The position numbers and the translations under genes are program-made. From NCBI GenBank assembly GCA_963082875.1, contig OY720101.1, positions 9,858,001 through 9,922,000 on the forward strand: a stretch of DNA of 64,000 nt, given 5' to 3'. This DNA is from Corella eumyota (taxonomy: Eukaryota > Chordata > Ascidiacea > Phlebobranchia > Corellidae). Positions 28,401-40,364 of this stretch are shown here, in pieces (the first letter of the stretch is position 1; each line of letters opens with the position of its first letter). A model generated the notes under the pieces. That model searched no databases. It was not told the origin of the DNA and saw only the letters and a program-made list of their open reading frames with translations.

Positions 28401-29560
28401 ACTTTCACAAGTTAGCAGTATACTTACCAATATAAAGTAAATAGTTCAATAAAAATAAGTCAAACTTACTGGCACCATTTGATTGAGGTTGAAAAAAAGA
28501 TGAAAACAAATCTAAAAAATATATAATAAAAATTTAAAAGTTATTTTTAAATTATGAATTGCATAAATTGTATTATAAATAGGCCTACATACAATATAAT
28601 AAAATATAACCAAAAAGGTATTAAACACTTTCTACTTGGTATTTGGGAAGTAGCAGATGAGGATTCCCCTTCACCAAGCCCTGTCCTTAAATTACCTTGC
28701 ACAGAACTTGTTGGAAAAAGCATTTGTTGTAAAAACTAAAAGATTAATTTTAAAGTCATTTTTATTCTTAAAATACATTTTGAAATATAAAAATTACAAG
28801 TTTTATAAAATATCAGTTTTATACCTGGAAATCATTAGTTGCTGGGGGAGGGGGACCATCATTAAAATTTTCTCTAAAACATTTTTATTAAAATTAATAG
28901 CCTACAGAATTAGTAAATTGTAATAATTTTGCAATGAACACAAACAAATTATAATAAATAGTTTAACAATGTTATAAAATGCTTATTTAAGAATAAACAT
29001 TGCTTGCACTTTGAAATAATTTTTTTAGCCTCGTGTAAGATAACAAAAAAATTAACAAAAACCGAAGTCAAATGAAATTATAACATTTATATAACCTATA
29101 TAAAACTAAAATTAGCCTACCACTTACAAATATTGATAAAAAAATTAGAACTATTAATACTTACACTGATTCTGTCAACTCTTCAATAAAACCTCCACTG
29201 CAATTCGGACAAACCATTTCCTAAAATAACAACAAGAAATTATACATTATTTAAACAAATAAAGATTTAAAAGAAATAAGATAAAAGCTTAAGCTAGCCT
29301 ATTAAACAAAAATCTAAAAAAAACATGCAATAAACCATATTGTTTCAATAGATTTAAAAATATGATATATTTAAAAAAGCATTAAACACTAAAAATTGTA
29401 ATTTTATTTTACTGTTGTGATACTTTTACACAGACTGTAAACATGCTAGTTTATGATTTGAAATCTAAAAACAAAACATTTACTTGTTAAACAGAAATTA
29501 AAAACAACCTACATCTGAAGCTGGTGTAATTTGATCATCACAAGTATGACAATAATACAT
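22472..29560 (-). CDS. RING-H2 E3 ubiquitin ligase of the RNF115/RNF126 family
   Basis: Eleven exons join in frame to a 285-residue protein: 29560-29513, 29220-29165, 28873-28825, 28735-28696, 28511-28470, 28287-28161, 28060-27986, 27731-27656, 24244-24151, 22811-22696, 22606-22472. The N-terminus has the family's zinc finger (MYYCHTCDDQ ... EMVCPNCSGGFIEEL, residues about 1-34). A Q/N/P-rich middle follows. The family hallmark LDNIISQLLGQLENSGPPPA precedes a RING-H2 (CSVCMEIF ... LPCNHIFH ... CPICRK) near residues 197-245. RNF115 and RNF126 transfer ubiquitin to endosomal receptors and mislocalised hydrophobic proteins. Vertebrate members are about 305-311 residues, so the length is normal. 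The single pre-duplication-type gene cannot be assigned to either paralogue. A splice acceptor lies one base before the ATG. Exons 8 and 9 are split by a 3.4-kb intron. Confidence 0.93.
24151..24292 (-). CDS. Possible alternative 5' exon of the RING gene
   Basis: Exon 9 (24244-24151) is open and in frame for a further 48 bases upstream to an ATG at 24292. This adds MVSVPDCLAHINAVLQ before LLGQLENSGPPPA. An acceptor-like TTGTTCAG ends 14 bases before that ATG, the same arrangement seen before other starts in this window. The product would be a roughly 113-residue RING protein lacking the N-terminal zinc finger and the middle. The added residues resemble the helix (LDxIIxQLL) that exon 8 supplies in the long form. 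The alternative is chance openness of intron sequence. Confidence 0.35.
24245..27655. other. 3.4-kb intron of the RING gene
   Basis: Contains the SINE at about 24395-24605 and otherwise AT-rich sequence in which I see no exon, RNA gene or ordered repeat. Confidence 0.5.
24395..24605 (+). mobile_element. tRNA-derived SINE, diverged
   Basis: Matches the family in order: AGAACACTTG, a B-box-like GTACGAAACCCACTACT, GCCCTTAAGTAAGGC and the later GTCTGGGTCAG-CGTAACAT segment. It lies in the large intron of the RING gene. Confidence 0.5.
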
Positions 29561-32099
29561 TCTAAAATTTATTAGCCCAAAATATTAGGATAAAATAAGT
29601 GGCGTTAAATCCAAAATTATTATCTGCAAACAGAAGCATACAAGTTATGATGTTTAAAGATAATCTTGCAGTACTTCGTTTTCACCAAAATAGTCTGGGC
29701 AGTGGGTATAAATAACAGCTAAATGTTATAGGCTACTGCAGAACCTAAATTAAGTACGTCAGAGATTTACACCAATAAGTATTTCTGCAATAAATCATGG
29801 CCTCTTTAATGGGTCTAACATTTTCAATTTTAGTATATATATACAGTTTTTGACATTTATCAGTATTTTAAGCCATGCTGAGCAGCATACACCCAACAAG
29901 ACTCACACATTCTAAAGTCAGGGCAGTAGATTAAAATGACTTATTCGTAAAACTTATGATAGAGACATCATTTAGAATAATACTAAAAGCGGGGAATGCA
30001 GGAGAGACATTAAAATGAGAGGTATGATAGAATGATGTTGGCAAAGTATAAAAATTTGGACCATTTAGGCATTGCAGGAAATTTGTTCTGCTATATTTTT
30101 CCCACCGACCAAATTCCAAGATTTGATACTTTACAAATATCTACTATCCATCTTCCAGCCATAGCTGTTTATTCTGTTATTTAAAAACATACATGTCACT
30201 GCGAAATCGCCGCGTAAAATGTCAGTTTAAGACCATATTTTACCAATATTCAAAATAAAATTTGATAAAATTTCGTCACCGACCCCCCGCGTTTTTTGGA
30301 GGCCGAACCTTCTGGCCGAAGCTTCTCACGGCTGAAGCTTCTGGCAACCAATTAGCAAATAGCAGAATAGACAGGCAGACAGGTCTAGGCAGACAGGCAG
30401 ACAGGTAAGGCAGTAAGGTAAGCAACATAACAAATAAAATTTTAAACAATCTGACAATCATTGATCATGTAATTTTTTTGGCTTATTTTTTTAACATATA
30501 CATGATACTTAAAATTAAAAAATATAAAACCGTAGTAAAACTTCCTTAATTATAGATAACCTTATCCTCGCGAAAATTAATTTATTTAAATGTTTATCGC
30601 AAGCATAGGGTTTCAAATACAACTGTCAATCAAACAAGAGTTTTGACTGAAATGTATTTTGAGTTACAACAGTGATCTTTTTAAGCTTTATTTGAAATTT
30701 CTAGAAAATTCTTTGTTGACAGCTGTTCTTGTAATGTATCACACGGTATTTTTTTTTTTAAATTGGTATTGTAGGTTGTGTTTAATTATTTTATCACATT
30801 ATTACATATGTTAAACATGACATAGAACTTAAAAAACAAATATAAATTGCTAAAAAACAAGTTTATAGGTGCTGGTAAATATTATCATAAAACGTAATTA
30901 AATTTGATAGTTTATTTTCTTATTTTGTCAATATTCTTAACAAAAATTGTTAAAAACGTCTTTGCAATTGTTATGTTGTAAATAATTTTGGTTCTATTGG
31001 TATATTTTTTAATATTAAATTTTAATTTTTTTTTTAATTTTAAAAGACACTTCGCAGCAAAAACCTGTAGCCAGAGAGTAGTCACTTTAATACACCAAGC
31101 ATACATAAATACTTAAAAACGGCATGTTTTAAATTTGTTTTTAAAAAAATTTGCAAAGTATATACATTTTGTTTATATGTAAACTTTGATCTCCACTACC
31201 TACTTGTCGTTGGGGTTGCGTCCCTGATGCTATAACCGTCCGATTTTCTAGCGGACTAATTACTTTTCGACAGGAAAACTAACGGGCAAAAAGGCCAACA
31301 GCGTACAAAATTAACAAAAAAAAACAAGGAATAGGGCCGGGGTAATACATGTTGTCACATATAGGTTGTGAAAATATAAACTTAAAATCAACTTATTTTA
31401 CTGATTAATCTTGATTGTTATGTCATATTTTGATTTATGAAAAATGAGTACTAAAATGCATTACACACACTAAAATGAGTACTAAAATGCATTACAGGAA
31501 AAAATATTTGATTCAAAAATTTCTTAGAAAAAAAACTAATAATTACCGGATATTCCATTTTATCAAAGTTTTTGCATTTTATGCAGTTGTTTTTGTCCTT
31601 ACTAAATATTTATTTTATTTTTGAGCACGAGCACTAACTTTACATCAAAATACATCTTAATTTATGTCTGATTTTTTATTTAACAAACTCTACTGAAAAC
31701 ATAATAATTAAATTTTTTTTTAAATATTGCGCAAAATCTAGCTTATTGTTAATCTTTTGTTGATTTACTTTTGTGTTAGTGATTTGTTCTCATAGTTTTT
31801 TCTACCAATTATGTTTTTTATACTTTCAGGAAAAAAAGACTTGCTTATTCATACTTTTTCTGGCCGAAACTTGGCCGTTTCTATAAAAAAAACACCAAAA
31901 ATTAGATGTTCATACGTATTGTTTGCGATACATTAGTATTTTCATGCTTTAACATTTGAAGTTAAATTAGTTTAGGCTTAAATTACGTTTTTCTTAAAAA
32001 AACCTAATTTTTAGTCCTATATAAAAGTGGCCAAATTAATTATGTTTGTTTTTACGCCATAAGTAAGGTGCATTCCTTTGTTTGCTGATTAGATTTCGT
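29561..32099. other. Divergent intergenic region RING gene / RCC1L
   Basis: No gene found. It should contain the promoter of the minus-strand RING gene. Near 30290-30420 there are short GC-richer direct repeats (GCTTCT and GGCAGACAGG motifs), and 31440-31495 is a tandem duplication of about 33 bp containing AAAATGAGTACTAAAATGCA. Confidence 0.4.
31440..31495. repeat. 33-bp tandem duplication
   Basis: AAAATGAGTACTAAAATGCA plus a few bases is present twice in direct orientation. Confidence 0.65.
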
Positions 32100-32440
32100 G
32101 TGATCTCCTATTTTTTATGTTTTATTTAGTTTTTTGCGCATTAATAAAAGTGAATAAAAATGTATATAATAAATATTTCATTAATGCGAATGGTTAACAA
32201 CAAAATCATTTTAATGATTTGAAACGTGCCATAAATATTAATGTTTATATGAAGACTTCAAGTATGTTATGGCATGGTTACCAATATCAGACCTTTTAAA
32301 GGTGTTCTGAAGAAATATATTCTTATGCTCCCCCTGGCGTTTATTAGTAACCTGCGTGGTCCTGTGCGGTCTTGTGCGGTCCTGCTTGATTCAGTGCGGT
32401 CCCATGCGAAACTAAATAGTATAACTCAGTAGGACCAAGT
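32100..32440 (+). mobile_element. Relic of the minisatellite-ended MULE family
   Basis: Bases 32125-32290 are a diverged copy of 45870-46040 (shared GCGCATTxATAAAAGT, TTTAATGATTT, ATTAATGTTTA and TATGGCATGG, in the same order). They are followed at 32355-32405 by degenerate CGGTCCTGTG repeats, as in the right end of the element at 40727-46277. No coding part is left. It ends about 290 bp before the RCC1L start codon, so it may lie in that gene's promoter. Confidence 0.65.
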
Positions 32441-32727
32441 ATTAGCAAATATTTTCCACTTTGTACAGTTGACAGTACAGTACAGGGATTGTTAAAATCA
32501 GCATAAATTATTTTAACACATTTTACGTATATCATTTTAACACAAACTTTTGCAAATTATATTCTATTTACGTAATAGGTATGGCCACAAACTAAACTAG
32601 AATAACTAACTTTGACCTTCGTCAGTTCGTACAGTCTGACAGTTCGTAACAAGAGCGCATGCTTTGTAACTTTTTTGTTGCCAAAAGGATTTTCAGTAAA
32701 TGTTATTTTATAAATTAATTGTTTAAA

Positions 32728-34107
32728 ATGCAACATATTTGCACAAAATGTGCTTTAAACTTTAAATTTCTTAAAAAAAACGTTTGCTTAGTCTACACCC
32801 AACCTTACACTTTTGACAAAGAGGAGGACACCAAACCAGTTTTTAAGTATGTTGGCAAACACCACAAACCAACCAAGCGAGTCCATGTTTGTGGACTTAC
32901 CGTCACAGGTGCACTTGGTGTTTCAAAACTGCCTAACCCGGAGAATAAGTTAAGACAACCACCACGTTACAGCATGTTGTATCCTTACTACTTATCAATG
33001 AAAAATATATCCAAAGTTGCTTGTGGTTATGGATTTAGTGTTTTTGCAAGCGATCAAAGTAAAACAACAAAATTATGGGGAACAGGAGTAAACACAGATT
33101 CACAAATTGGGTTTCATAAAAGTTACTACACAAAAGCAAAAGGAAAAAATGAAATCACAGGTACATTTGGTTATTTAATGGAACCAAGACCAATTCATTT
33201 ACCACTCAAGAATGCTGAAAAAACTAATATAATCGATATTTCATGTGGTCGAGCTCACACTTTAATAGTAACAGAAAATGAAGGAGTTTTTACAATGGGT
33301 AACAATGCTTTAGGACAATGTGGTCGTGAAATCATAGAAGGTGAAATATACAGTGGAAATGCAAAGATTTATAAAATTCCTCATACCTACTTCCCAAGCC
33401 CAATAGTGAGTGTTAAATGTGGAATGGATCATTCATTATTTCTTACCAAAAACGGAGAAGTTTTTTCATGCGGTTGGGGTGCTGACGGTCAAACGGGGTT
33501 AAACACTTTGGAAAAAGTTTCAAAACCAAAACAGTTAAAGGGAGATATTGAGGGTGTGAAAATTACTCAAATTTCAACAAATGCTGACACAAACTTAGCC
33601 TTATCTGAAAACAATGAAGTTTTTGCATGGGGAAGTTCAGAATATAATCAACTTGGTTGCATAACCGACTCAATACAAGTCGTAACCCCAACCTTATTAC
33701 CATTTACAAAACAAGGAAAAGTTGTTGATATCTCAATAGGGGGTACATCAGGAATTTTACTTAATGAAGATGGGATAGTTTATGTTTGGGGATATGGAAT
33801 ATTAGGCAAAGGACCAGCACTGGAACAATCAATTTTTCCCAAACCAATTCCACTAACTTTGTTTGGCCTTAATGAGTTTACTAATAATGGGGTAAAGGTT
33901 ACAAAAGTCCAATGCGGTCTAGGTAACTTTGCTGCAATAACAAACAAAGGTGAATTATTCACATGGGGAAAAAACAAATTCGGCTGTTTGGGTATAGGAG
34001 AAAGCAGAGATCAATATTTTCCATGGAAAGTTTTGATTGGCTCAAAGGTGACTAATGTAGCCTTGGGTGCAGATCATTCGATTATTTTGTCTAGAAGTCT
34101 TTTGTAA
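32728..34107 (+). CDS. RCC1L: RCC1-like protein (RCC1L/WBSCR16), mitochondrial
   Basis: A single uninterrupted frame of 459 residues (human 464). RCC1L is a seven-bladed RCC1-repeat propeller in the mitochondrial matrix that supports mitoribosome assembly and 16S rRNA pseudouridylation. The sequence follows the family throughout: RVHVCGLTVTGALGV, SCGRAHTLIVTENEGVFTMG, CGMDHSLFLTKNGEVFSCGW, VYVWGYGILGKGPALEQSIF and NKGELFTWGKNKFGCLGIG, ending in DHSIILSRSLL. The start is the ATG at 32728. The first 45 or so residues are rich in K, F and C and would serve as a targeting region. It is intronless, unlike every other full-length gene here. An acceptor-like TTTTCAG ends at about 32695, 32 bases before the ATG. 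ISCA2 starts 98 bp after the stop on the same strand. Confidence 0.95.
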   Translation: MQHICTKCALNFKFLKKNVCLVYTQPYTFDKEEDTKPVFKYVGKHHKPTKRVHVCGLTVTGALGVSKLPNPENKLRQPPRYSMLYPYYLSMKNISKVACGYGFSVFASDQSKTTKLWGTGVNTDSQIGFHKSYYTKAKGKNEITGTFGYLMEPRPIHLPLKNAEKTNIIDISCGRAHTLIVTENEGVFTMGNNALGQCGREIIEGEIYSGNAKIYKIPHTYFPSPIVSVKCGMDHSLFLTKNGEVFSCGWGADGQTGLNTLEKVSKPKQLKGDIEGVKITQISTNADTNLALSENNEVFAWGSSEYNQLGCITDSIQVVTPTLLPFTKQGKVVDISIGGTSGILLNEDGIVYVWGYGILGKGPALEQSIFPKPIPLTLFGLNEFTNNGVKVTKVQCGLGNFAAITNKGELFTWGKNKFGCLGIGESRDQYFPWKVLIGSKVTNVALGADHSIILSRSLL

Positions 34108-34166
34108 CTTTTACTGCTATTAAAATCTAAAACTTGTGCTATATATATATATAACATAAGACTTCT

Positions 34167-34174
34167 TGTTTCAG
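34167..34174 (+). other. Probable trans-splice acceptor before ISCA2
   Basis: TTGTTTCAG ends at 34174, 66 bases after the RCC1L stop and 31 before the ISCA2 ATG. No AATAAA lies between the two genes. In organisms with spliced leaders this is the layout of an internal operon cistron. An ordinary 5' UTR intron cannot be excluded. Confidence 0.45.
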
Positions 34175-34205
34175 ATAATTTTATGTAAAATGATCATAAG
34201 GTAAA

Positions 34206-34956
34206 ATGACAAGCGTAACAAGAAAAATATTTACAAATTTAGCTTTTAAGAACCTGTGAGTTTTTTAAACTTTTGCCTTGAATGTTCAGCCAAATGTTAT
34301 CTTAAATTTTTTTGATTTTAGTAGTAAAAATCTCGACAATAAATCAATTAAATGCTGGAACAGTTTACAAAGACCTGCAAGTAACCAAGTTTTAAATAAA
34401 CTTAAAGACAATTTAATAATCACTGATGCCTGCGTAGAAGTAAGATGTTCACTAATAATAGCAACATACAAATTTAAAGTATTATTAAATTCATGCTTAG
34501 TGCACATCTTTTTGAAAACAAGGTCATTCTATTCTGATTTTTTTTTAGTTTTAAAATATTTATAATTTACAGCAAATAAAGAAGGCAACAAAAGATGAAT
34601 TTTTAAGGGTAACAGTTGAAGGGGGAGGTTGTTCGGGGTTTTCTTACAAGTTTGATCTCGACTTAAACTTGGATGAAGATGACAGGTAATGGTAGAAGTT
34701 TTTATTTCCATGTAACTATCTTTTTAAACAATTTTTTTGTGAGTAATTGTACTAAGAAAAATTCTGAACACTTTGTTGCAGAGTGTTTGAGAAGTCTGGA
34801 ATAAAAGTTGTGACAGATGAGGGTTCATTGGAACTGATCAAAGGCTCCACAATAGATTACGAAGTCGAGTTAATTAAAAGTGCTTTTCGAATTAAGGACA
34901 ATCCCCAGTCAGGGTCAAGTTGTTCATGTGGGGTCTCGTTTTCGGTGGATTTATGA
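34206..34956 (+). CDS. ISCA2: ISCA2, mitochondrial iron-sulfur cluster assembly protein
   Basis: Four exons, 34206-34255, 34322-34439, 34573-34685 and 34782-34956, join in frame to 151 residues (human 154). ISCA2 works with ISCA1 and IBA57 to make 4Fe-4S clusters for lipoate synthase, aconitase and complex I. The A-type HesB/IscA fold is evident, with the three conserved cysteines in GGGCSGFSYKF and SSCSCGVSF. Residues 1-45 or so (MTSVTRKIFTNLAFKNL...) are basic and almost free of acidic residues, as expected for a mitochondrial presequence. The first exon is short and its GTGAGT donor (34256) fixes the frame across the first intron. It follows RCC1L by 98 bp; both products act in mitochondria. 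Confidence 0.93.
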
Positions 34957-35626
34957 TGTTAACATCTACACATGATGTTAAAATCATAGTTTTATGTTGT
35001 TGACTTTTTTATATTTTTAATATTTGATGTATAATTTATCTAATATTCTAAAGTAAGTTATGTTCACACATATCTAAATATTTAAATAGATATATTATGA
35101 TCAAATTTATTTATCAAAAATTACATTTTTTACTTGTATAATATAAAGAGCTTGTTTATTCTTTTTCTTTAAAACTTATTTATTCGCGCAAAAATAAACA
35201 AACGTAATATAAACACATATGTAAACCCAAATATTGCGCAGGAAGTTAAGATTTATGAAAACTTACAGGCCCGTGAACTCCTTGATATTTCGCGTGTTAT
35301 TTTTTCCAATTGTTTTTTTTGGTAAAACGCTCGTCATTGTAAAGTTCTACTCTTAAGAATATACCTATATTTTCATAATATAACTTTGTCCTTAAGTTCA
35401 TTTAAATTGTTTTTGTTAAAAAAATGTAATTTCTTCTTTTTTAGCAGGAAAGTATAAATAAAAGTTTCATATCGGCTTTGTATGGGCAATTGCAAGGTTA
35501 TAGAATAATAGTGCGTTATTCATTGGCATATTGTATGATTTTTGTAACTAAAATAACCATTTGTATTTTAGTTGATATAAACAATATATATTCACCAAAT
35601 TATCATTTATACAAGAATATATTGTA
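34957..35626. other. ISCA2 3' flank
   Basis: AT-rich; holds the ISCA2 3' UTR. No gene or ordered repeat seen up to the start of the foldback element. Confidence 0.5.
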
Positions 35627-35641
35627 TATACACCACTGTCA

Positions 35642-35679
35642 TTCTGCTAGAATTTTTTTTTTTTTTAATCCTAGCAGAA
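35642..35679. repeat. Nested terminal hairpin, left end
   Basis: TTCTGCTAG (35642-35650) and CTAGCAGAA (35671-35679) form a 9-bp inverted repeat around a T-rich loop. The same structure recurs in mirror image at 40365-40401. Confidence 0.8.
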
Positions 35680-35897
35680 CTCCGCATTTTTCCGCGTAAG
35701 TGCATGTTGATATAAATTGTTAAATCGGCAATACAAAAAATTAAAAATGATAAAATAATTATTGTTCTATTAATGTTATTCTTATTGTTTATCCCAATTT
35801 TGACTCCGATAATAAACCAATAATTTCGCAAGATGCAGATTTTTCGTTAGCGCCAATTATCGACCGACATTTTATATAATGTTAAATAAACAATATC

Positions 35898-38114
35898 AAA
35901 AGTTATAGTAAAATCAAAAAACAATAAAGAAACAAGATTTCGCTCCGACGCGAATTAAAATACTTTCCGACATTATGAAATAAAAAAAAAAATTAACATC
36001 ATAGGAAGCGAATTAAAAAGAAGGTGTATGTTAATTTTTAAAATAAACAAATTTCGTTTACGCGAACTATCGAACGAAAACTGACATCAAATATGTCGAA
36101 AATTCGACAAATCTTTTAATTTCCGAGTTAATTTAAAATACTTTCCGACATTATGAAGTTTAAAAAAATTTAATCACAGCTAGGAGCTGCAATTATAAAT
36201 AGGTTTGCGCAGTTTTAAGTTGCACATTTTGCGTTTTTGCTAATTATCGACATTTTACATATCATAAAAGAAACAACATCCCGCTCCTTTAGGCGAAAAA
36301 CGAAACCCACTCTCCAGCAGAAACTACTTTCCCAAAAAAATATACGAGCCAAATTCTATTCATAAATAAATAATTATAAATTAAAATAGCAGGCAAAGTT
36401 TAAAGCGAAACAACCTTTGTTTGCAAAAGTTATAGTAATTTCAAAAAACAATAAAGAAACAAGATTTCGCTCCGACCCGAATTAAAATACTTTCCGACAT
36501 TATAAAATTAAAAAAAATTTAACATCATATTAAACGAATTAAAAAGAAAGTGTATGTTAATTTTTAAAATGAACAAATTTCGTTTACGCGAACTATCGAC
36601 CGAAAACTGTTAACAAATATGTCAAAAATTCGACAAATCTTTTTATTTCCGAGTTATTTTAAAATACTTTCCAACATTATGAAATTGAAATAAATTTAAC
36701 ACCATATTAAACGAAATAAAAAGAAGGTGTATGTTAATTTTTAAAATGAACAACTTTTGTTTACGCGAACTATCGACCGAAAACTGTTAACAAATATGTC
36801 GAAAATTCGACAAATCTTTTTATTTCCGAGTTATTTTAAAATACTTTCCGACATTATGAAATTAAAAAAAAAATTAACATCCTATTAACCAAATTAAAAA
36901 GAAGGTGTATGTTAATTTTTAAAATGAACAAACCTAGTTTACGCGAACTATCGACCGAAAACTGTTAACAAATATGTCGAAAATTCGACAAATCTTTTTA
37001 TTTCCGAGTTATTTTAAAATACTTTCCGACATTATGAAATCCAAAAAAATTTAACACCATATTAAACGAATTAAAAAGAAGGTGTATGTTAATTTTTAAA
37101 ATGAACAAATTTTGCTTACGCGAACTATCGACCGAAAACTGTTAACAAATATGTCGAAAATTCGACAAATCTTTTTATTTCCGAGTTAATTTAAAATACT
37201 TTCCGACATTATGAAATTAAAAAAAATTTAACATCATATTAAACGAATTAAAAAGAAGGTGTATGTTAATTTTCAAAATGAACAAACTTAGTTTACGCGA
37301 ACTATCGATCGAAAACTGTTAACAAATATGTCAAAAATTTGACAAATCTTTTTATTTCCGAGTTATTTTAAAATACTTTCCGACATTATGAAGTTTAAAA
37401 AAATTTAATCACAGCTAGGTTCTGCAATTATCTAAAAGTTTGCGCAGTTTAAAGTTGCACATTTTGCATTTTCGCTAATTATCGACATTTTAAATACTAT
37501 AAAAGAAACAATATCTCGCTCCTTTAGGCGAAAAACGAATCCCACTCTCCAGCAGAAACTACTTTCCCAAAAAAATATACGAGCCAAATTTTATTCATAA
37601 ATATGTAATTGTAAATTAAAATTGCAGGCAAAGTTTAAAGCGAAACAACCTTTGTTTGCAAAAGTTATAGTAATTTCAAAAAACAATAAAGAAACAAGAT
37701 TTCGCTCCGACCCGAATTAAAATACTTTCCGACATTATGAAATTAAAAAAAATTTAACATCATATTAAACGAATTAAAAAGAAGGTGTATGTTAATTTTC
37801 AAAATGAACAAACTTAGTTTACGCGAACTATCGACCGAAAACTGTTAACAAATATGTCGAAAATTCGACAAATCTTTTTATTTCCGAGTTATTTTAAAAT
37901 ACTTTCCGACATTACGAAGTTTAAAAAAATTTAATCACAGCTAGGAGTTGCAATTATAAATAAGTTTGCGCAGTTTTAAGTTGCACATTTTGCGTTTTCG
38001 CTAATTATCGACATTTTAAATACTATAAAAGAAACAACATACCGCTCCTTTAGGCGAAAAACGAATCCCACTCTCCAGCAGAAACTACTTTCCCAAAAAA
38101 ATATACGAGCCAAT
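35898..38114 (+). repeat. Left arm array: 177-bp units plus 349-bp segments
   Basis: The anchor CGCGAACTATCG recurs at 36061, 36587, 36764, 36942, 37119, 37296 and 37822. Spacings are 177-178 bp, or 526 bp where a 349-bp segment (with CTCCAGCAGAAACTAC and GCGAAACAACC) is interposed. Each unit carries the near-palindrome TGTCGAAAATTCGACA. Units are highly similar, which suggests recent homogenisation. Confidence 0.85.
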
Positions 38115-40134
38115 GTTAAATTTTTTTTAATTTCATAATGTCGGAAAGTATTTTAATTGGGTCTGAGCGAAATCTTGTATCTTTATTGTTTTTTGAAATT
38201 GCTATAACTTTTGCAAACAAAGGTTGTTTCGCTTTAAACTTTGCCTGCAATTTTAATTTATAATTACTTACTTATGAATAGAATTTGGCTCGTATATTTT
38301 TTTGAGGAAAGTAGTTTCTGCTGGAGAGTGGGTTTCGTTTTTCGCCTAAAGGAGCGGGATATTGTTTCTTTTATAGTATTTAAAATGTTGATAATTAGCG
38401 AAAACGCAAAATGTGCAACTTAAAACTGCGCAAACTTTTATATAATTGTAGAACCTAGCTGTGATTAAATTTTTTTAAACTTCAAAATGTCGGAAAGTAT
38501 TTTAAAATAACTCGAAAATAAAAAGATTTGTCGAATTTTCGACATATTTGTTAACAGTTTTCGGTCGATAGTTCGCGTAAACAAAATTTGTTCATTTTAA
38601 AAATTAACATACACCTTCTTTTTAATTCGTTTAATATGGTGTTAAATTTTTTTGGATTTCATAATGTCGGAAAGTATTTTAAAATAACTCGAAAATAAAA
38701 AGATTTGTCGAATTTTCGACATATTTGTTAACAGTTTTCGGTCGATAGTTCGCGTAAACTAAGTTTGTTCATTTTGAAAATTAACATACACTTTCTTTTT
38801 AATTCGTTTAATATGATGTTAAATTTTTTTTAATTTCATAATGTCGGAAAGTATTTTAAAATAACTCGGAAATAAAAAGATTTGTCGAATTTTCGACATA
38901 TTTGTTAACAGTTTTCGGTCGATAGTTCGCGTAAACTAAGTTTGTTCATTTTGAAAATTAACATATACCTTCTTTTTAATTCGTTTAATATGATGTTAAA
39001 GTTTTTTTAATTTCATAATGTCGGAAAGTATTTTAATTCGGTCGGAGCGAAATCTTGTTTCTTTATTGTTTTTTGAAATTACTATAGCTTTTGCAAACAA
39101 AGGTTGTTTCGCTTTAAACTTTGCCTGCAATTTTAATTTACAATTACTTATTTATGAATAAAATTTGGCTCGTATATTTTTTTGGGAAAGTAGTTTCTGC
39201 TGGAGAGTGGGATTCGTTTTTCGCCTAAAGGAGCGGTATGTTGTTTCTTTTATAGTATTTAAAATGTCGATAATTAGCGAAAACGCAAAATGTGCAACTT
39301 AAAACTGCGCAAACTTATTTATAATTGCAGCTCCTAGCTGTGATTAAATTTTTTTAAACTTTATAATGTCGGAAAGTATTTTAAAATAACTCGGAAATAA
39401 AAAGATTTGTCGAATTTTTGACATATTTGTTAACAGTTTTCGATCGATAGTTCGCGTAAACTAAGTTTGTTCATTTTGAAAATTAACATACACTTTCTTT
39501 TTAATTCGTTTAATATGATGTTAAAGTTTTTTTAATTTCATAATGTCGGAAAGTATTTTAATTCGGATCGGAGCGAAATCTTGTTTTTTTATTGTTTTTT
39601 GAAATTACTATAACTTTTGCAAACAAAGGTTGTTTCGCTTTAAACTTTGCCTGCAATTTTAATTTACAATTACTTATTTTTGAATAAAATTTGGCTCGTA
39701 TATTTTTTGGGAAAAGTAGTTTCTGCTGGAGAGTGGGATTCGTTTTTCGCCTAAAGGAGCGGTGTGTTGTTTCTTTAATAGTATTTAAAATGTCGATAAT
39801 TAGCGAAAACGCAAAATGTGCAACTTAAAACTGCGCAAACTTATTTATAATTGCAGCTCCTAGCTGTGATTAAATTTTTTTAAACTTCATAATGTCGGAA
39901 AGTATTTTAAAATAACTCGGAAATAAAAAAAATTGTCGAATTTTCGACATATTTGTTAACAGTTTTCGGTCGATAGTTCCCGTAAACTAAGTTTGTTCAT
40001 TTTGAAAATTAACATACACCTTCTTTTTAATTCGTTTAATATGATGTTAAATTTTTTTTAATTTCATAATGTCGGAAAGTATTTTAATTCGGGTCGGAGC
40101 GAAATCTTGTTTTTTTATTGTTTTTTGACTTTAA
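38115..40134 (-). repeat. Right arm array, inverted 177-bp units plus 349-bp segments
   Basis: The complement of the left-arm anchor is at 38574, 38751, 38928, 39453 and about 39979, with the same 177 and 526 spacings. There are five units here against seven in the left arm, so the arms have changed copy number independently. Confidence 0.85.
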
Positions 40135-40364
40135 TATAACTTTTAATATTGTTTATTTAATATTATTTAAAAGGTCAATATTTTGCGCTAACGCAAAATC
40201 TGCATCTTGCGAAATTATTGGTTTATTATCCGAGTCGACATCGGGATAAACAAAGAGAATAATATTAAAATTCATGTAACAATAATTAATTTATCATGTT
40301 TAGTTTTTTGTATTACCGATTTACCAATTTATATCAACATGCACTTACGCGGAAAAATGCGGAG

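Noticed and set aside
33780-33977. Minus-strand open frame inside RCC1L
   Set aside because: Antisense shadow of a clearly conserved coding exon.
35478-35831. Short frames near the left end of the foldback element
   Set aside because: They are mirrored at 40207-40404 only because the element ends are inverted copies; no protein similarity seen.
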